A DNA stretch of 40,061 nucleotides from Planctomycetaceae bacterium (GCA_003153375.1 PLYM01000187.1:2367-42427); one strand, 5' to 3'; positions 16,312 through 26,774 are shown, counted from the first letter of the stretch. The notes: generated by a model not told the origin, from the letters alone. Translations and numbers: made by a program.

Positions 16312-17850
16312 TCAATACGCCTTGGCAAACACCGCCCGCTGCGTGGTCTCGCGGCCGGTGAAGACACACTTGCCGCTGACGCTCTCTTCGAAACCGGGCT
16401 CGTCGTTCTGCGGCACGCAGCGAATCGTGACCTTGTGCTTGGCCAGAATCGCGTGGGTCTCGGGGCCTTCGGTGAAGTGGCAGACCGCGAAGCCGCCGTG
16501 GATCTCGGGCTTTTCGGCACTGGCGGGCGTAAAGAACGCCTCGAACTCGTCGAGCTTCGTGATCGTGCGGGTGTTTTGCTGGCGCTCGGCGAAGGCCCGG
16601 TCGAACAGACTTTGCTGCATGGCGCCCAGTTGCGTGCCGATGCCGGCCACGAACTGCGACCGGGAAATGGCCGGTTTCTTTTCGCCCGCCGGCTCGTCGC
16701 GCCGCTTGGGCATCAGCGTATCGCCCGCGATGTCGCGCGGTCCGACCTCGACCAGGATCGGCACGCCGCGCTTGACTTGCTGCCACTTCTTGTCGGCCCG
16801 TGGAAAGTCGCGGTCGTCAACTAGCGCCCGCACCGGGCCATCGTCATAGTGCTGCGTGGCCAGCTCGCCGCGCAGCTTGTTGCAGTACTCGATCACCGGC
16901 CCACGCTCCTCGTCGTTGCGGCAGATCGGCAAAATCACGACGTGCTGCGGCGCCAGCCGCGGCGGCAGCACCAGGCCGTCGTCGTCGCTGTGCGTCATCA
17001 CCAGCCCGCCGATCAATCGCGTCGACACGCCCCACGAGGTCGTCCAGGCGAACTCCTCGCGCCCTTCGGCCGAGAGGAACTTGATCTCCTGGGCTCGCGA
17101 AAAATTCTGACCCAGGAAGTGCGACGTGCCGGCTTGCAGCGCCTTGCGATCCTGCATCATGGCTTCGATGCTGTAGGTGTTGACCGCGCCGGGAAAGCGC
17201 TCGCCCTCGGGCTTCTCGCCGCGGATGACCGGCATGGCCATGTACTCCTGAGCGAACTTGCCATACACGCCCAGCATCTTGCGGGTTTCTTCCTCGGCCT
17301 CGGCGCGGGTGGCGTGGGCTGTGTGGCCCTCCTGCCAGAGAAACTCGGTGGTGCGCAAGAACATCCGCGTGCGCAGCTCCCACCGCACGACGTTAGCCCA
17401 TTGATTGATCAGGATCGGCAAGTCGCGATACGACTTCACCCATTTGGCGTAGGTCGCGCCGATGATCGTCTCGCTGGTGGGCCGCACGACCAGCGGCTCT
17501 TCCAGCTTGCCGGTCGGAACCAGCTTGCCGTCCGGCCCCGCTTCGAGCCGGTGGTGCGTCACCACGGCGCATTCCTTGGCAAAGCCCTCGACGTGCTGGG
17601 CCTCTTTTTCCAGGTAGCTGAGTGGAATGAACAGCGGAAAGTAGGCGTTCTGGTGGCCCGTCTCCTTGAACATCCGATCGAGCACCCGCTGCATGTTTTC
17701 CCACAGGGCATAGCCCCAGGGCTTGATGACCATGCAGCCGCGCACGGCCGACGGCTCGGCCAGGTCGCCGGCGCGCACGACCTGCTGATACCATTCCGGA
17801 TAATCCTCGGCGCGCGTGGGAGTGATTGCCGTCTGCGGAGCCTTAGCCAT
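16312..17850 (-). CDS. proS: Proline--tRNA ligase, archaeal/eukaryotic-like (type 3)
   Basis: 512 aa class II synthetase that charges tRNA-Pro. The ATG at 17850 (MAKAPQTAITPTRAEDYPEW) has AGAGGG upstream; an open frame extends to 17997 but is not conserved. Motifs: GCMVIKPWGYALWENMQ, VRPTSETIIGATYAKWV, LRTTEFLWQEGHTAHAT and TSHFLGQNFSRA. It lacks the large editing insertion of the common bacterial (E. coli-type) enzyme and ends with the extra C-terminal domain of the archaeal-type form, with Cys residues in IRCVPQND and GKCVFTGR, and a terminal Tyr (AKAY), as expected for type 3. It is read divergently from the yhaM gene. Confidence 0.95.
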   Translation of the reverse strand: MAKAPQTAITPTRAEDYPEWYQQVVRAGDLAEPSAVRGCMVIKPWGYALWENMQRVLDRMFKETGHQNAYFPLFIPLSYLEKEAQHVEGFAKECAVVTHHRLEAGPDGKLVPTGKLEEPLVVRPTSETIIGATYAKWVKSYRDLPILINQWANVVRWELRTRMFLRTTEFLWQEGHTAHATRAEAEEETRKMLGVYGKFAQEYMAMPVIRGEKPEGERFPGAVNTYSIEAMMQDRKALQAGTSHFLGQNFSRAQEIKFLSAEGREEFAWTTSWGVSTRLIGGLVMTHSDDDGLVLPPRLAPQHVVILPICRNDEERGPVIEYCNKLRGELATQHYDDGPVRALVDDRDFPRADKKWQQVKRGVPILVEVGPRDIAGDTLMPKRRDEPAGEKKPAISRSQFVAGIGTQLGAMQQSLFDRAFAERQQNTRTITKLDEFEAFFTPASAEKPEIHGGFAVCHFTEGPETHAILAKHKVTIRCVPQNDEPGFEESVSGKCVFTGRETTQRAVFAKAY

Positions 17851-17896
17851 GCGGTGCCCTCTCGAAGAAGATAGCCCAACATCCATGAAGCCGATC

Positions 17897-17926
17897 ATTG
17901 TAAGCCACGACCCAAAAAACCAACAA
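17897..17926 (-). promoter_or_regulatory. Candidate proS promoter
   Basis: On the minus strand TTGTTG (17926-17921) is followed by 18 bp and TACAAT (17902-17897). Transcription would start near 17890, 40 nt before the proS ATG. The -10 is good, the -35 only partly matching. Confidence 0.45.
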
Positions 17927-17947
17927 TGGCAGCACCCGTCTGGGCCC

Positions 17948-17976
17948 TTGTGACAACACTCCGACGTACCTAGAAT
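17948..17976 (+). promoter_or_regulatory. Candidate yhaM promoter
   Basis: TTGTGA (17948-17953), 17-bp spacer, TAGAAT (17971-17976), on the strand reading into the exoribonuclease gene; the start would be about 55 nt before its ATG. It lies back to back with the proS promoter, 22 bp away. Confidence 0.5.
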
Positions 17977-18036
17977 TGACGGTTTCCGGCAGCTCATGCC
18001 TCATTGACGCCCTCGCGGCGTCTTAGAAAGCTCTTG

Positions 18037-19032
18037 ATGTCACGGCGGTTCGTCAGCCAATTGGCTCACCAGGAGGCGATCGATCAAATCTTTCTCGCCT
18101 CCGACAAACAGTTGCGTCCCAATCGCAACGGCAACTTATATCTCCAGGTCGACTTGTCCGACCGCAGCGGCTCGATCGGCGCCCGAATGTGGAACGCCAG
18201 CGAGCAGGACTATCGCGGTTTCGAGAACGGCGACTACGTGCGCGTCGAAGGCACGACGCAGCTCTTTCAAGGCACGATCCAGCTGATCGCCACCAGCATC
18301 CGCCGCGCGCCCAACGGCGAGGTCGACGTCGACGACTTCATGATTCTGGGCTCCAAGGAAATCGATCACTACGTGCTGCAATTGAGCGGCTTTCTGCGCA
18401 AGTTGCGCGATCCGCATCTGCTTACGCTGGCCGAGTGTTTCCTGGTCGACGATGAATTCATGCGCAAGCTCAGCCGGGCCCCCGCCGGTGTCAAGAATCA
18501 TCACGCCTACCTGGGCGGGTTGCTCGAGCACATCGTGGGCCTGATGGAGCTGATCACGCGCGTCGCCCCGCTCTATCCGGCCATCAATGCCGACGTGCTT
18601 TTGATGGGCGCCTTCCTGCACGACGTCGGCAAGGTGGACGAGCTGACCTACGAGCGCGACTTCGCCTATAGCGACGAGGGCCAGTTGATCGGCCACGTCG
18701 TGATGGCGGTCGGCATGCTCGAGCGCAAGCTCAAGGAAGCCGAGCGGCTCAGTGGCGAGGCCATGCCCGACGAGCTGGTGTTGCGGCTGAAACACATGAT
18801 CGTCAGCCATCACGGCCAGTACGAATATGGCAGCCCCAAGCTGCCCATGACGCTCGAGGCCGTGGCCCTGCACCATCTCGACAACCTCGACGCCAAGCTG
18901 CACTCGTTCGAGCAGTTGATGCGCGACGATCCGAACGTCGACAGCGGCTGGACCAACTACCACGCGTCGCTCGGCCGCAAGCTCTTCAAGGGAGAGCCCG
19001 ATTCCTCGCGATCCGGCCCGGCCCGAAACTAG
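18037..19032 (+). CDS. yhaM: 3'-5' exoribonuclease, YhaM-like (OB-fold + HD domain)
   Basis: 331 aa. The ATG at 18037 gives MSRRFVSQLAHQEAIDQIFL; a TTG at 18004 would add 11 residues and is less likely. Residues of about 1-100 form an OB-fold nucleic-acid-binding domain (NGNLYLQVDLSDRSGSIGAR, YVRVEGTTQLFQGTIQLI). An HD-superfamily metal-dependent domain follows, with KNHHAYLGGLLEHIVGLM (about 155), MGAFLHDVGKVDELTYE carrying the HD pair (about 195) and MIVSHHGQYEYGSPKLPM (about 255). YhaM-type enzymes degrade RNA from the 3' end. RNase R follows 94 bp downstream, so two 3'-exonucleases are grouped. Its assignment to YhaM rather than another OB-HD nuclease is by motif layout. Confidence 0.88.
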   Translation: MSRRFVSQLAHQEAIDQIFLASDKQLRPNRNGNLYLQVDLSDRSGSIGARMWNASEQDYRGFENGDYVRVEGTTQLFQGTIQLIATSIRRAPNGEVDVDDFMILGSKEIDHYVLQLSGFLRKLRDPHLLTLAECFLVDDEFMRKLSRAPAGVKNHHAYLGGLLEHIVGLMELITRVAPLYPAINADVLLMGAFLHDVGKVDELTYERDFAYSDEGQLIGHVVMAVGMLERKLKEAERLSGEAMPDELVLRLKHMIVSHHGQYEYGSPKLPMTLEAVALHHLDNLDAKLHSFEQLMRDDPNVDSGWTNYHASLGRKLFKGEPDSSRSGPARN

Positions 19033-19095
19033 TTTTCAAATTAGCGTCGAATGAGCGCGGAGCAACCGGCGCCGTGCGCGCGCGGCTCGAGCGCG

Positions 19096-19116
19096 GCTGA
19101 ATCGCGATTCTTCAGC
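19096..19116 (+). other. Small hairpin directly before the rnr ribosome-binding site
   Basis: GCTGAA (19096-19101) pairs with TTCAGC (19111-19116) around a 9-nt loop. The RBS GAGGA begins at 19117, the next base, and the ATG is at 19127. Such a position could modulate translation; no function is shown. Confidence 0.4.
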
Positions 19117-19126
19117 GAGGACTGAC

Positions 19127-21394
19127 ATGCACAGCGACGAACTGCAAAAACGCCTGCTCGAGCTCGTCAGGCAGCCGGGCTACAAACCCGTCAAGCCGCG
19201 CCAGATCGCCAAGCAACTGGGCATCTCGGAAGACGACACCCGCGAACTCAAACGCGTGATCAAGCAATTGATGAAGCACGGCCAGTTGACCTACGGGGCC
19301 AACCACCTGGTCGGTCCCAAGGCCACGGGCGGCGACGGCTATCGGGTCACCGGCGTCTTCCGCCGCGTCGAGGCCGGCTTCGGTTTCGTGCGCCCCGCCG
19401 GCAGCGCGCCGGGCGCCGATCGGACGCAGGACATTTTCATCGCGGCCGGCGATGCCGGCGACGCCGCCACGGGCGATACCGTGCTGGTGCGCCTGAAACA
19501 AAAAACCGAGTCGCGCCGGCCGAATCCCGAGGGCCACATCGTCGAAGTCATCGAGCGGCAAACGCACCAGTTTGTCGGCACCTACTTCGAGCAGGATGGC
19601 ACGGCCTATGTGCGCATCGACGGCCTTCCTTTTTCGCAGCCGATCCTGCTCGGCGATCCCGGCGCCAAGAACGCGGCGCCCGATGACAAGATCGTCATCG
19701 AGATGGTCCGCTTTCCGGAACATGGCCAGGAAGGCGAAGGCGTGATCACCGAGGTGCTCGGCCCGCGCGGCACGCCGGGCGTGGACACGCTGTCGATCAT
19801 TCGCGAATTCAACCTGCCCGAACAGTTCGCCGAAGACGCGTTGGACGAAGCCCGCCGCCAGGCCGAGGCCTTCGACGAGAGCATTCCGCCGGGCCGCACC
19901 GACCTGACCGCGCTGGTCACGATCACGATCGACCCGGTCGACGCCCGCGACTTCGACGACGCGATTTCGCTGGAGCGCACCGACAAGGGGCACTGGCGGC
20001 TGGGCGTACACATCGCCGACGTCTCGCACTTCGTGCGGCCCGACACGGCGCTCGACCGCGAAGCCTATCAGCGCGGTACCAGCACCTATCTGCCCGACCG
20101 CGTGATCCCGATGCTGCCCGAAATTATTTCCAACGGGCTGGCCAGCTTGCAGCCCGATCGGGTGCGATATACCAAGACCGTGTTCATCGAGTTCACGCCC
20201 GAGGGCATTCCGGTCTTTACCGAGCCGATGTCGGCCGCGATTAAGAGCGATCGCCGCTTCACCTACGAGGAGATCGACTCCTACCTGGCCGATCCCGAGG
20301 CCTGGCGGAGCAAGCTCGACCCCAAGGTACACACGCTGATCAGCAGCATGCGCGAACTGGCCAGCATTCTGCGCGAGCGCCGCTTCCGCCGCGGCGCGCT
20401 TGAGTTGACGATGCCCGAGGTGAAGATCGATCTCGACAAGCAAGGCCGCGTCGACGGCGCGCACCTGGTCGTCAACACCGAGAGCCATCGGATCATCGAG
20501 GACTTCATGCTCGCCGCCAACGAGGCCGTGGCCGAGTTGCTGGAAAAGGCCGACCTGTCGTTCCTGCGGCGCGTGCACATGGCCCCCGAGCCGCGCAAGC
20601 TGCGCGTGCTGACCGAATTTGTCAGCGGCCTGGGTTTTCAAGTCGAGAGCCTGGAAAGCCGATTTGAGCTGCAACGCCTGCTGGCCCTGGTGCAAGGCAA
20701 GCCCGAGCAGCGCGCCGTGAACTACTCGTTGCTGCGCAGCCTGCAACGTGCCGTCTACAGCCCCGAAAAGGAAGGGCACTATGCACTGGCCAGTGAGTGC
20801 TACGGCCACTTCACCTCGCCGATCCGCCGCTATCCCGATCTCACCATTCACCGACTGCTCGAAGCGGTAATGACCGGCAAGAAGCCGCACAATGATTTTG
20901 GCGCGTTGGCCGTGCTCGGCGAGCACTGCTCGGACCGCGAGCGTCGCAGCGAAGCCGCCGAGCGCGAGCTGACCAAGGTCAAGCTGCTCGAATATCTCAG
21001 CAGTCGCGTCGGCTTGACGTTGCAGGCAGTCGTCACCGGCGTCGAGGAGTTCGGCCTGTTCGCTCAGGGCGTCGACCTGCCGGCCGAGGGTCTGATCCAC
21101 GTCTCGGCATTGAGCGACGACTTCTATCGCTACGATCGCGCGGCCCACACCTTGAGCGGCCATCGCTCGGGCAATCAATATCGCCTCGGCGACGCCATCG
21201 AAGTGCAAGTGGCCCGCGTCGACGTCGACCGCCGCGAGCTCGATCTGCGCATCGTTGGTCGCGGTCCCGGCAGCGTCCGCCCCCGCCGGCCTGACGGCAA
21301 GACGGAGCGCCAGGAAGCGCAACGTCGCAACGAAGCCAAAGCCACCAAGCAGTCCCGCGCGAAAGGCAAAGGCACGACAAAGCGGAAAAAATAG
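19127..21394 (+). CDS. rnr: Ribonuclease R (RNB-family 3'-5' exoribonuclease)
   Basis: 755 aa, typical for RNase R. Domain order: N-terminal winged-helix segment (KPVKPRQIAKQLGISEDDTR), cold-shock domains (YRVTGVFRRVEAGFGFVRPA and DIFIAAGDAGDAATGDTVLV), the RNB catalytic domain with TIDPVDARDFDDAISLER (about 265-283, the metal-binding Asp cluster) and GHYALASECYGHFTSPIRRY (about 548), an S1 domain (VVTGVEEFGLFAQGVDLPAE) and a basic Lys/Arg tail (KQSRAKGKGTTKRKK) as in other RNase R proteins. It degrades structured RNA processively. It follows the YhaM-like gene, together forming an RNA-decay pair. The ATG at 19127 has GAGGA five bases upstream. Confidence 0.96.
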   Translation: MHSDELQKRLLELVRQPGYKPVKPRQIAKQLGISEDDTRELKRVIKQLMKHGQLTYGANHLVGPKATGGDGYRVTGVFRRVEAGFGFVRPAGSAPGADRTQDIFIAAGDAGDAATGDTVLVRLKQKTESRRPNPEGHIVEVIERQTHQFVGTYFEQDGTAYVRIDGLPFSQPILLGDPGAKNAAPDDKIVIEMVRFPEHGQEGEGVITEVLGPRGTPGVDTLSIIREFNLPEQFAEDALDEARRQAEAFDESIPPGRTDLTALVTITIDPVDARDFDDAISLERTDKGHWRLGVHIADVSHFVRPDTALDREAYQRGTSTYLPDRVIPMLPEIISNGLASLQPDRVRYTKTVFIEFTPEGIPVFTEPMSAAIKSDRRFTYEEIDSYLADPEAWRSKLDPKVHTLISSMRELASILRERRFRRGALELTMPEVKIDLDKQGRVDGAHLVVNTESHRIIEDFMLAANEAVAELLEKADLSFLRRVHMAPEPRKLRVLTEFVSGLGFQVESLESRFELQRLLALVQGKPEQRAVNYSLLRSLQRAVYSPEKEGHYALASECYGHFTSPIRRYPDLTIHRLLEAVMTGKKPHNDFGALAVLGEHCSDRERRSEAAERELTKVKLLEYLSSRVGLTLQAVVTGVEEFGLFAQGVDLPAEGLIHVSALSDDFYRYDRAAHTLSGHRSGNQYRLGDAIEVQVARVDVDRRELDLRIVGRGPGSVRPRRPDGKTERQEAQRRNEAKATKQSRAKGKGTTKRKK

Positions 21395-21447
21395 GCCGCG
21401 TTGTTGACGGTTTCGCGCGCTCCACGGGTAACGACAATTCAAGACCC

Positions 21448-21475
21448 TAGTCACCCGGGGCACGGCCGGTACAAT
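21448..21475 (+). promoter_or_regulatory. Candidate promoter of the glycine cleavage operon
   Basis: TAGTCA (21448-21453), 16-bp spacer, TACAAT (21470-21475). It would start transcription near 21482, leaving a leader of about 107 nt before gcvT. I see no glycine-riboswitch core in that leader. Confidence 0.4.
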
Positions 21476-21588
21476 ACCCGTGCGACCTCGTTTGCTTCTT
21501 GGCATCTTACGGACTCTCGAACGCCGACTGGATCCACGGATCCTTAAGGGGCGAGGGACCCATATTCACTTCTGGGGACGAAGCCCGG

Positions 21589-22701
21589 ATGACGAGCCTG
21601 CTGGCACAGACGCCGCTCCACGCATGGCACGCCGCGCACGGCGGGCGGATGGTGGACTTCGCCGGTTGGTCGATGCCGGTGCAATACGCCTCGATCGTCA
21701 CCGAGCACAACGCGACCCGCGCGGCGGTCGGCCTGTTCGACGTCTCGCACATGGGTCGCGTTCGCCTTTCGGGCTCCGGCAGCGAGGCCTTTCTCAATCG
21801 CATGGTCACGCGGCGCGTGGCCGGCATGAACCCCGGCCAGATTCGCTATGCCCTGATGACCAACTACGACGGGGGCATCCTCGACGACGTGCTGGTCTAT
21901 CACCTCCGCGACGCGCGCGGCACGGCCTATCACCTGCTGGTCGTTAACGCTAGTAACCGCCCGAAGATTTGGGACTGGCTCGAGACGCATCACGACGGCG
22001 CCGACGTCGAGCTACGCGATCTGACGCTCGAAACCACCATGATCGCCGTCCAGGGTCCGCGGGCGTTGCAAATCGTCCGCGCGCACGTCGATCTCGATCC
22101 CGCCTCGCTGCGCTACTATCACGGCGCCGAGACGCAAGTTGCCGGCGCGCCCGGCCTGATCAGCCGCACGGGCTACACCGGCGAAGACGGCTGCGAGCTG
22201 ATTGTGCCGGCCGAAACATCCCTCGCCCTGTGGGAAAAGCTTGCCACCGCCGCGGCGCCGCTCGGCGGCCAGGCAGCCGGCCTCGGCGCGCGCGATACGT
22301 TGCGGCTCGAAGCGGCCATGCCGCTCTATGGCCACGAACTGAACGAACAGATCAACCCCTTCCAGGCCGACCTGGCATTTGCCGTCGACCTCGAGGGTCG
22401 CTCGTTCCCGGGACGCGACGCGCTCGCCAAACTTCGCGATAATGCCACGCTGCCGCGCCGCATCGGCTGGGAACTGGCCGGCAAGCGCGTGCCGCGCGAA
22501 GGCTACGCGGTCCTAATCGGCGATCGACCGGTCGGCCGGGTGACCAGCGGCACGTTCTCGCCCACGCTCGGCAAGCCGATCGCGATGGGTTACGTCGAGC
22601 CCGCATTGGCCGTGGCCGGCCAGGACTTCTCCATCGACATCCGCGGCAGCCACGAGCCGGCGCGCAGCGTCGCCCTGCCCTTCTATCGCCGACCTCAATA
22701 A
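21589..22701 (+). CDS. gcvT: Glycine cleavage system T protein (aminomethyltransferase)
   Basis: 370 aa. The ATG at 21589 gives MTSLLAQTPLHAWHAAHGGR, the usual N-terminus, with GGGGA upstream; a longer frame from 21499 is not supported. Motifs: MVDFAGWSMPVQYASIVTEH, VGLFDVSHMGRVRLSG, ALMTNYDGGILDDVLVY, LISRTGYTGEDGCELIVPAE and GLGARDTLRLEAAMPLYGHE. It transfers the methylene group from the aminomethyl-lipoyl arm of GcvH to tetrahydrofolate and releases ammonia. First gene of gcvT-gcvH-gcvPA-gcvPB-lipM. Confidence 0.96.
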   Translation: MTSLLAQTPLHAWHAAHGGRMVDFAGWSMPVQYASIVTEHNATRAAVGLFDVSHMGRVRLSGSGSEAFLNRMVTRRVAGMNPGQIRYALMTNYDGGILDDVLVYHLRDARGTAYHLLVVNASNRPKIWDWLETHHDGADVELRDLTLETTMIAVQGPRALQIVRAHVDLDPASLRYYHGAETQVAGAPGLISRTGYTGEDGCELIVPAETSLALWEKLATAAAPLGGQAAGLGARDTLRLEAAMPLYGHELNEQINPFQADLAFAVDLEGRSFPGRDALAKLRDNATLPRRIGWELAGKRVPREGYAVLIGDRPVGRVTSGTFSPTLGKPIAMGYVEPALAVAGQDFSIDIRGSHEPARSVALPFYRRPQ

Positions 22702-22712
22702 GGAACACTGCC

Positions 22713-23114
22713 GTGAAGCAGGAAGAATTGCTGTACGCCAAGACCCACGAATGGGTCCACGTCGACCGCGACGCTGCCGGTGAGAAGATCGCCACGGTCG
22801 GCATCTCGCACTTCGCCGTCGAAGCCCTGACCGACCTGGTCTACATCGAATTGCCCGAAGTGGGCCGGCAAGTGAAAGCCGGTGAGTCGTTCGGCGAAGT
22901 CGAATCGGTCAAGGCCGTCAGCGACCTCTACAGCCCGGTGAGCGGCGAGATCGTCGACATCAACGGCAGCCTGACCATGAAGCTCGACCAGTTGCACGAC
23001 GATCCCTATGGCGCGGGCTGGATCGTGAAGATCAAACTCAGCGACGAGTCGGCGCTGAAAAATTTGCTCGACTACAAAGCCTATCAAGCGCAATGCGCCG
23101 AAGAAGGACATTAG
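22713..23114 (+). CDS. gcvH: Glycine cleavage system H protein
   Basis: 133 aa lipoyl carrier. It starts with GTG at 22713; AAGGA at 22700-22704 overlaps the gcvT stop codon and serves as RBS, so the two genes are tightly linked. Motifs: YAKTHEWVHVDR, ATVGISHFAVEALTDLVYIE and GESFGEVESVKAVSDLYSPV, in which Lys67 is the expected lipoylation site. It shuttles the aminomethyl group between P and T proteins. The octanoyltransferase at the end of the operon is its likely modifying enzyme. Confidence 0.97.
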   Translation: MKQEELLYAKTHEWVHVDRDAAGEKIATVGISHFAVEALTDLVYIELPEVGRQVKAGESFGEVESVKAVSDLYSPVSGEIVDINGSLTMKLDQLHDDPYGAGWIVKIKLSDESALKNLLDYKAYQAQCAEEGH

Positions 23115-23118
23115 ACGC

Positions 23119-24490
23119 ATGCCGTATATTTCCAACACGCCCGCCGACCAGCAAGCGATGCTCGAAGCAATCGGCATCGGCTCGCTCGAGGACTTGTTCG
23201 CGGCCATCCCCGCCGAGCTGCGGCTGAATCGGCCGTTGGCCATCGGTCCGGCGCTCACCGAGATGGAGTTGACCACGCACCTCACTCAACTGGCCGAGCG
23301 CAACAGTCCCGCCGGCAAGAAGGTGTGCTTCCTGGGCGGCGGCAGTTACGACCATTTCATTCCGGCCATCGTCGACACGATCGCCTCGCGCGGCGAGTTC
23401 TATACCTCGTACACACCCTATCAACCCGAAGCCAGCCAGGGCAATCTGCAAGTCTTCTTCGAATATCAAACGCTGATCACGCAATTGACCGGCATGGACG
23501 TCTCGAACGCCAGCCTTTACGACGGCGGCAGCGCCGTGGCCGAAGCGGCGCTGATGGCCATTAGCGCCACCGGCCGCCATGGGCGCGTCGTCACCGCGCG
23601 CAGCGTACACCCCGAGTATCGGCAAATCCTGGCCACGTACCTGGCGAACCTAGGGGTCGAACTGGTCACGGTCGGCGCGGCCGATGGCACCATCTCTCCG
23701 GCCGAGTTGCAAGCGGCCGTCTCCCGCGACACGGCCTGCGTGCTGGTGCAGCATCCTAATTTCTTCGGCTGTCTCGAAGCCGTCGACGAACTGACGGCCA
23801 TCGCCCGCGAAGCCGGGGCCCTGATGGTCGTGTCGGTCGACCCGCTCAGCCTGGGCCTGTTGAAGCGACCCGGCGATTATGGCGCCGATATTGTCGTCGC
23901 CGAGGGCCAAAGCCTGGGCACGCCCATGTCCTACGGCGGGCCTTACCTGGGCATCATCGCCTGCCGCGATCAATTCGTCCGCCGCCTGCCGGGTCGCATC
24001 GCCGGCGAAACGGTCGACCGCCGCGGCAAGCGTTGCTTCGTGCTCACTCTGCAAACCCGCGAGCAACACATCCGCCGCGAAAAGGCCACCAGCAACATCT
24101 GCACGAACCAAGGCTTGTTCGCGCTGCGAGCCACCGTTTATCTCTCAGCGCTCGGTCCGCAGGGATTGCGCGAGACCGCCGAATTGTGCCTGCGCAAGGC
24201 GCACTACGCCGCCGGACGATTGACCGGCGAGTCCTCGTTTCAACTCGCCTTCGCGCAGCCCACGTTCAAGGAATTCGTCGTCCGCGCGCCGGGCCAGGAC
24301 GTCGCGGCGCTCCTCGAGCGGGCTTGCGAAGCCGGTTACCTGGCCGGGATTGCGCTGGGCCGCTGGTACGAGGAATTGTCCGATTGTTTTCTAGTCACGG
24401 TCACCGAAAAGCGCTCCCGCGCCGAGATCGACGGCCTGGCCACGTGTCTCGAAAAGCTGACGCGGCCCATGGTCGCCAAGAAAAAGACCC

Positions 24491-24498
<8 letters not shown>
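23119..24498 (+). CDS. gcvPA: Glycine dehydrogenase (decarboxylating) subunit 1
   Basis: 459 aa, N-terminal half of the split-type P protein. It starts 4 bp after gcvH with MPYISNTPADQQAMLEAIGI. Motifs: CFLGGGSYDHFIPAIVDTIA, FYTSYTPYQPEASQGNLQVF, YDGGSAVAEAALMA, YGGPYLGIIACRDQFVRRLP and EKATSNICTNQGLFALRATV. The PLP lysine is on the other subunit. Together with GcvPB it decarboxylates glycine and loads the residue onto lipoyl-GcvH. The split form is common in Gram-positives, Thermus and planctomycetes. Its end overlaps gcvPB by 8 bp. Confidence 0.96.
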
Positions 24499-25948
<1,450 letters not shown>

Positions 25949-25952
25949 CCCG

Positions 25953-26714
25953 ATGTCGAATGCTCCTGCGCGCTTGCCCTGCCGCTTGATTGCCGACGCG
26001 CCCGCCGAGGGCGCTTGGAACATGGCGGTCGACGAAGCGCTACTCGAGTCGGCCGCCGCCAGCGGTCGCTGCTCGTTGCGCTTCTATCAGTGGCGGCAGC
26101 CGACGCTTTCCCTAGGATACTTTCAGTCGCACGCCGTTCGCGCGTCGCACCACGCCAGCCGCGCGTGCCCGCTGGTGCGGCGGCAGACCGGCGGCGGCGC
26201 GATTCTGCACGATCGCGAACTGACCTATAGTCTGTTCATCCCCCAGTCTCATCCGTTGGCCGTCGACTCGACCCGACTCTACGTCGTCGTTCACGAAGCG
26301 ATCCAAGCCGTGCTGCAAGCCCATCGCGTGTCGGCAACGATTTGCGCGAATCCGCACAAGGTCGCCAAAGGCGAAGAGCCCTTTCTGTGCTTCCAGCGCC
26401 GTGCGATCGGCGACATGCTTTCGGGCACGGCGAAGATCTGCGGCAGCGCCCAGCGCAGGCGCCACGGGGCCGTCTTGCAACACGGTAGCCTGCTGTTCGC
26501 GCAATCCGGCTGCGCCCCGGAATTGCCGGGCATCCTGGAACTGTGCGGCCAACCGCTCACCCCCGCGGCGGTCATCACGGCCGTCGCCCACGAGCTGGCC
26601 GGCCGACTCGGGTTCGACTTCCAGCCCGGGGAGCTCGAGACCGACGAGTTTGAGGCTGCCACGGGCCTGCTTTCGCGAAAATATGCCAACCCCACCTGGA
26701 CCGAGCGGCGTTAA
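25953..26714 (+). CDS. lipM: LipM-like octanoyltransferase (lipoate/biotin protein ligase family)
   Basis: 253 aa. Family motifs: AEGAWNMAVDEALLESAAAS, LRFYQWRQPTLSLGYFQ, VRRQTGGGAILHDRELTYSL and KICGSAQRRRHGAVLQHGSL. Cys146 in FLCFQRRAIGD matches the active-site Cys of LipM-type octanoyltransferases, and Lys161 (AKICGS) the substrate-binding Lys. LipM moves octanoyl from acyl carrier protein to GcvH, after which LipA inserts sulfur. Its place as last gene of the gcv operon, 4 bp after gcvPB, fits that role. A true lipoate ligase (LplA) is the alternative, but the Cys argues for LipM. The stop codon lies inside the first of three tandem repeats. Confidence 0.87.
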   Translation: MSNAPARLPCRLIADAPAEGAWNMAVDEALLESAAASGRCSLRFYQWRQPTLSLGYFQSHAVRASHHASRACPLVRRQTGGGAILHDRELTYSLFIPQSHPLAVDSTRLYVVVHEAIQAVLQAHRVSATICANPHKVAKGEEPFLCFQRRAIGDMLSGTAKICGSAQRRRHGAVLQHGSLLFAQSGCAPELPGILELCGQPLTPAAVITAVAHELAGRLGFDFQPGELETDEFEAATGLLSRKYANPTWTERR

Positions 26715-26774
26715 TGTTCAGCACTCGCGACGTTAATCTTGAGCACCCGGAGCGTCAATCTTTAGCAAATGATG
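26709..26774 (+). repeat. Three tandem 22-bp repeats
   Basis: Units begin at 26709, 26731 and 26753, exactly 22 bp apart. The shared 15-nt core is CGTYAATSTTNAGCA; neighbouring units agree at 16 and 15 of 22 positions. The first unit contains the stop codon of the lipM-like gene. The spacing is close to two helical turns, so the cores face the same side of the DNA. An operator array for the promoter at 26849-26877 is possible. Confidence 0.8.

Noticed and set aside
19112-21505. Long minus-strand open frame (797 codons) opposite RNase R
   Set aside because: Antisense shadow of rnr; its composition reflects the complement of RNase R codons.
21482-21588. Glycine riboswitch in the leader of the gcv operon
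   Set aside because: The leader is about 107 nt and shows none of the conserved glycine-aptamer core sequences, and there is no room for a tandem aptamer.
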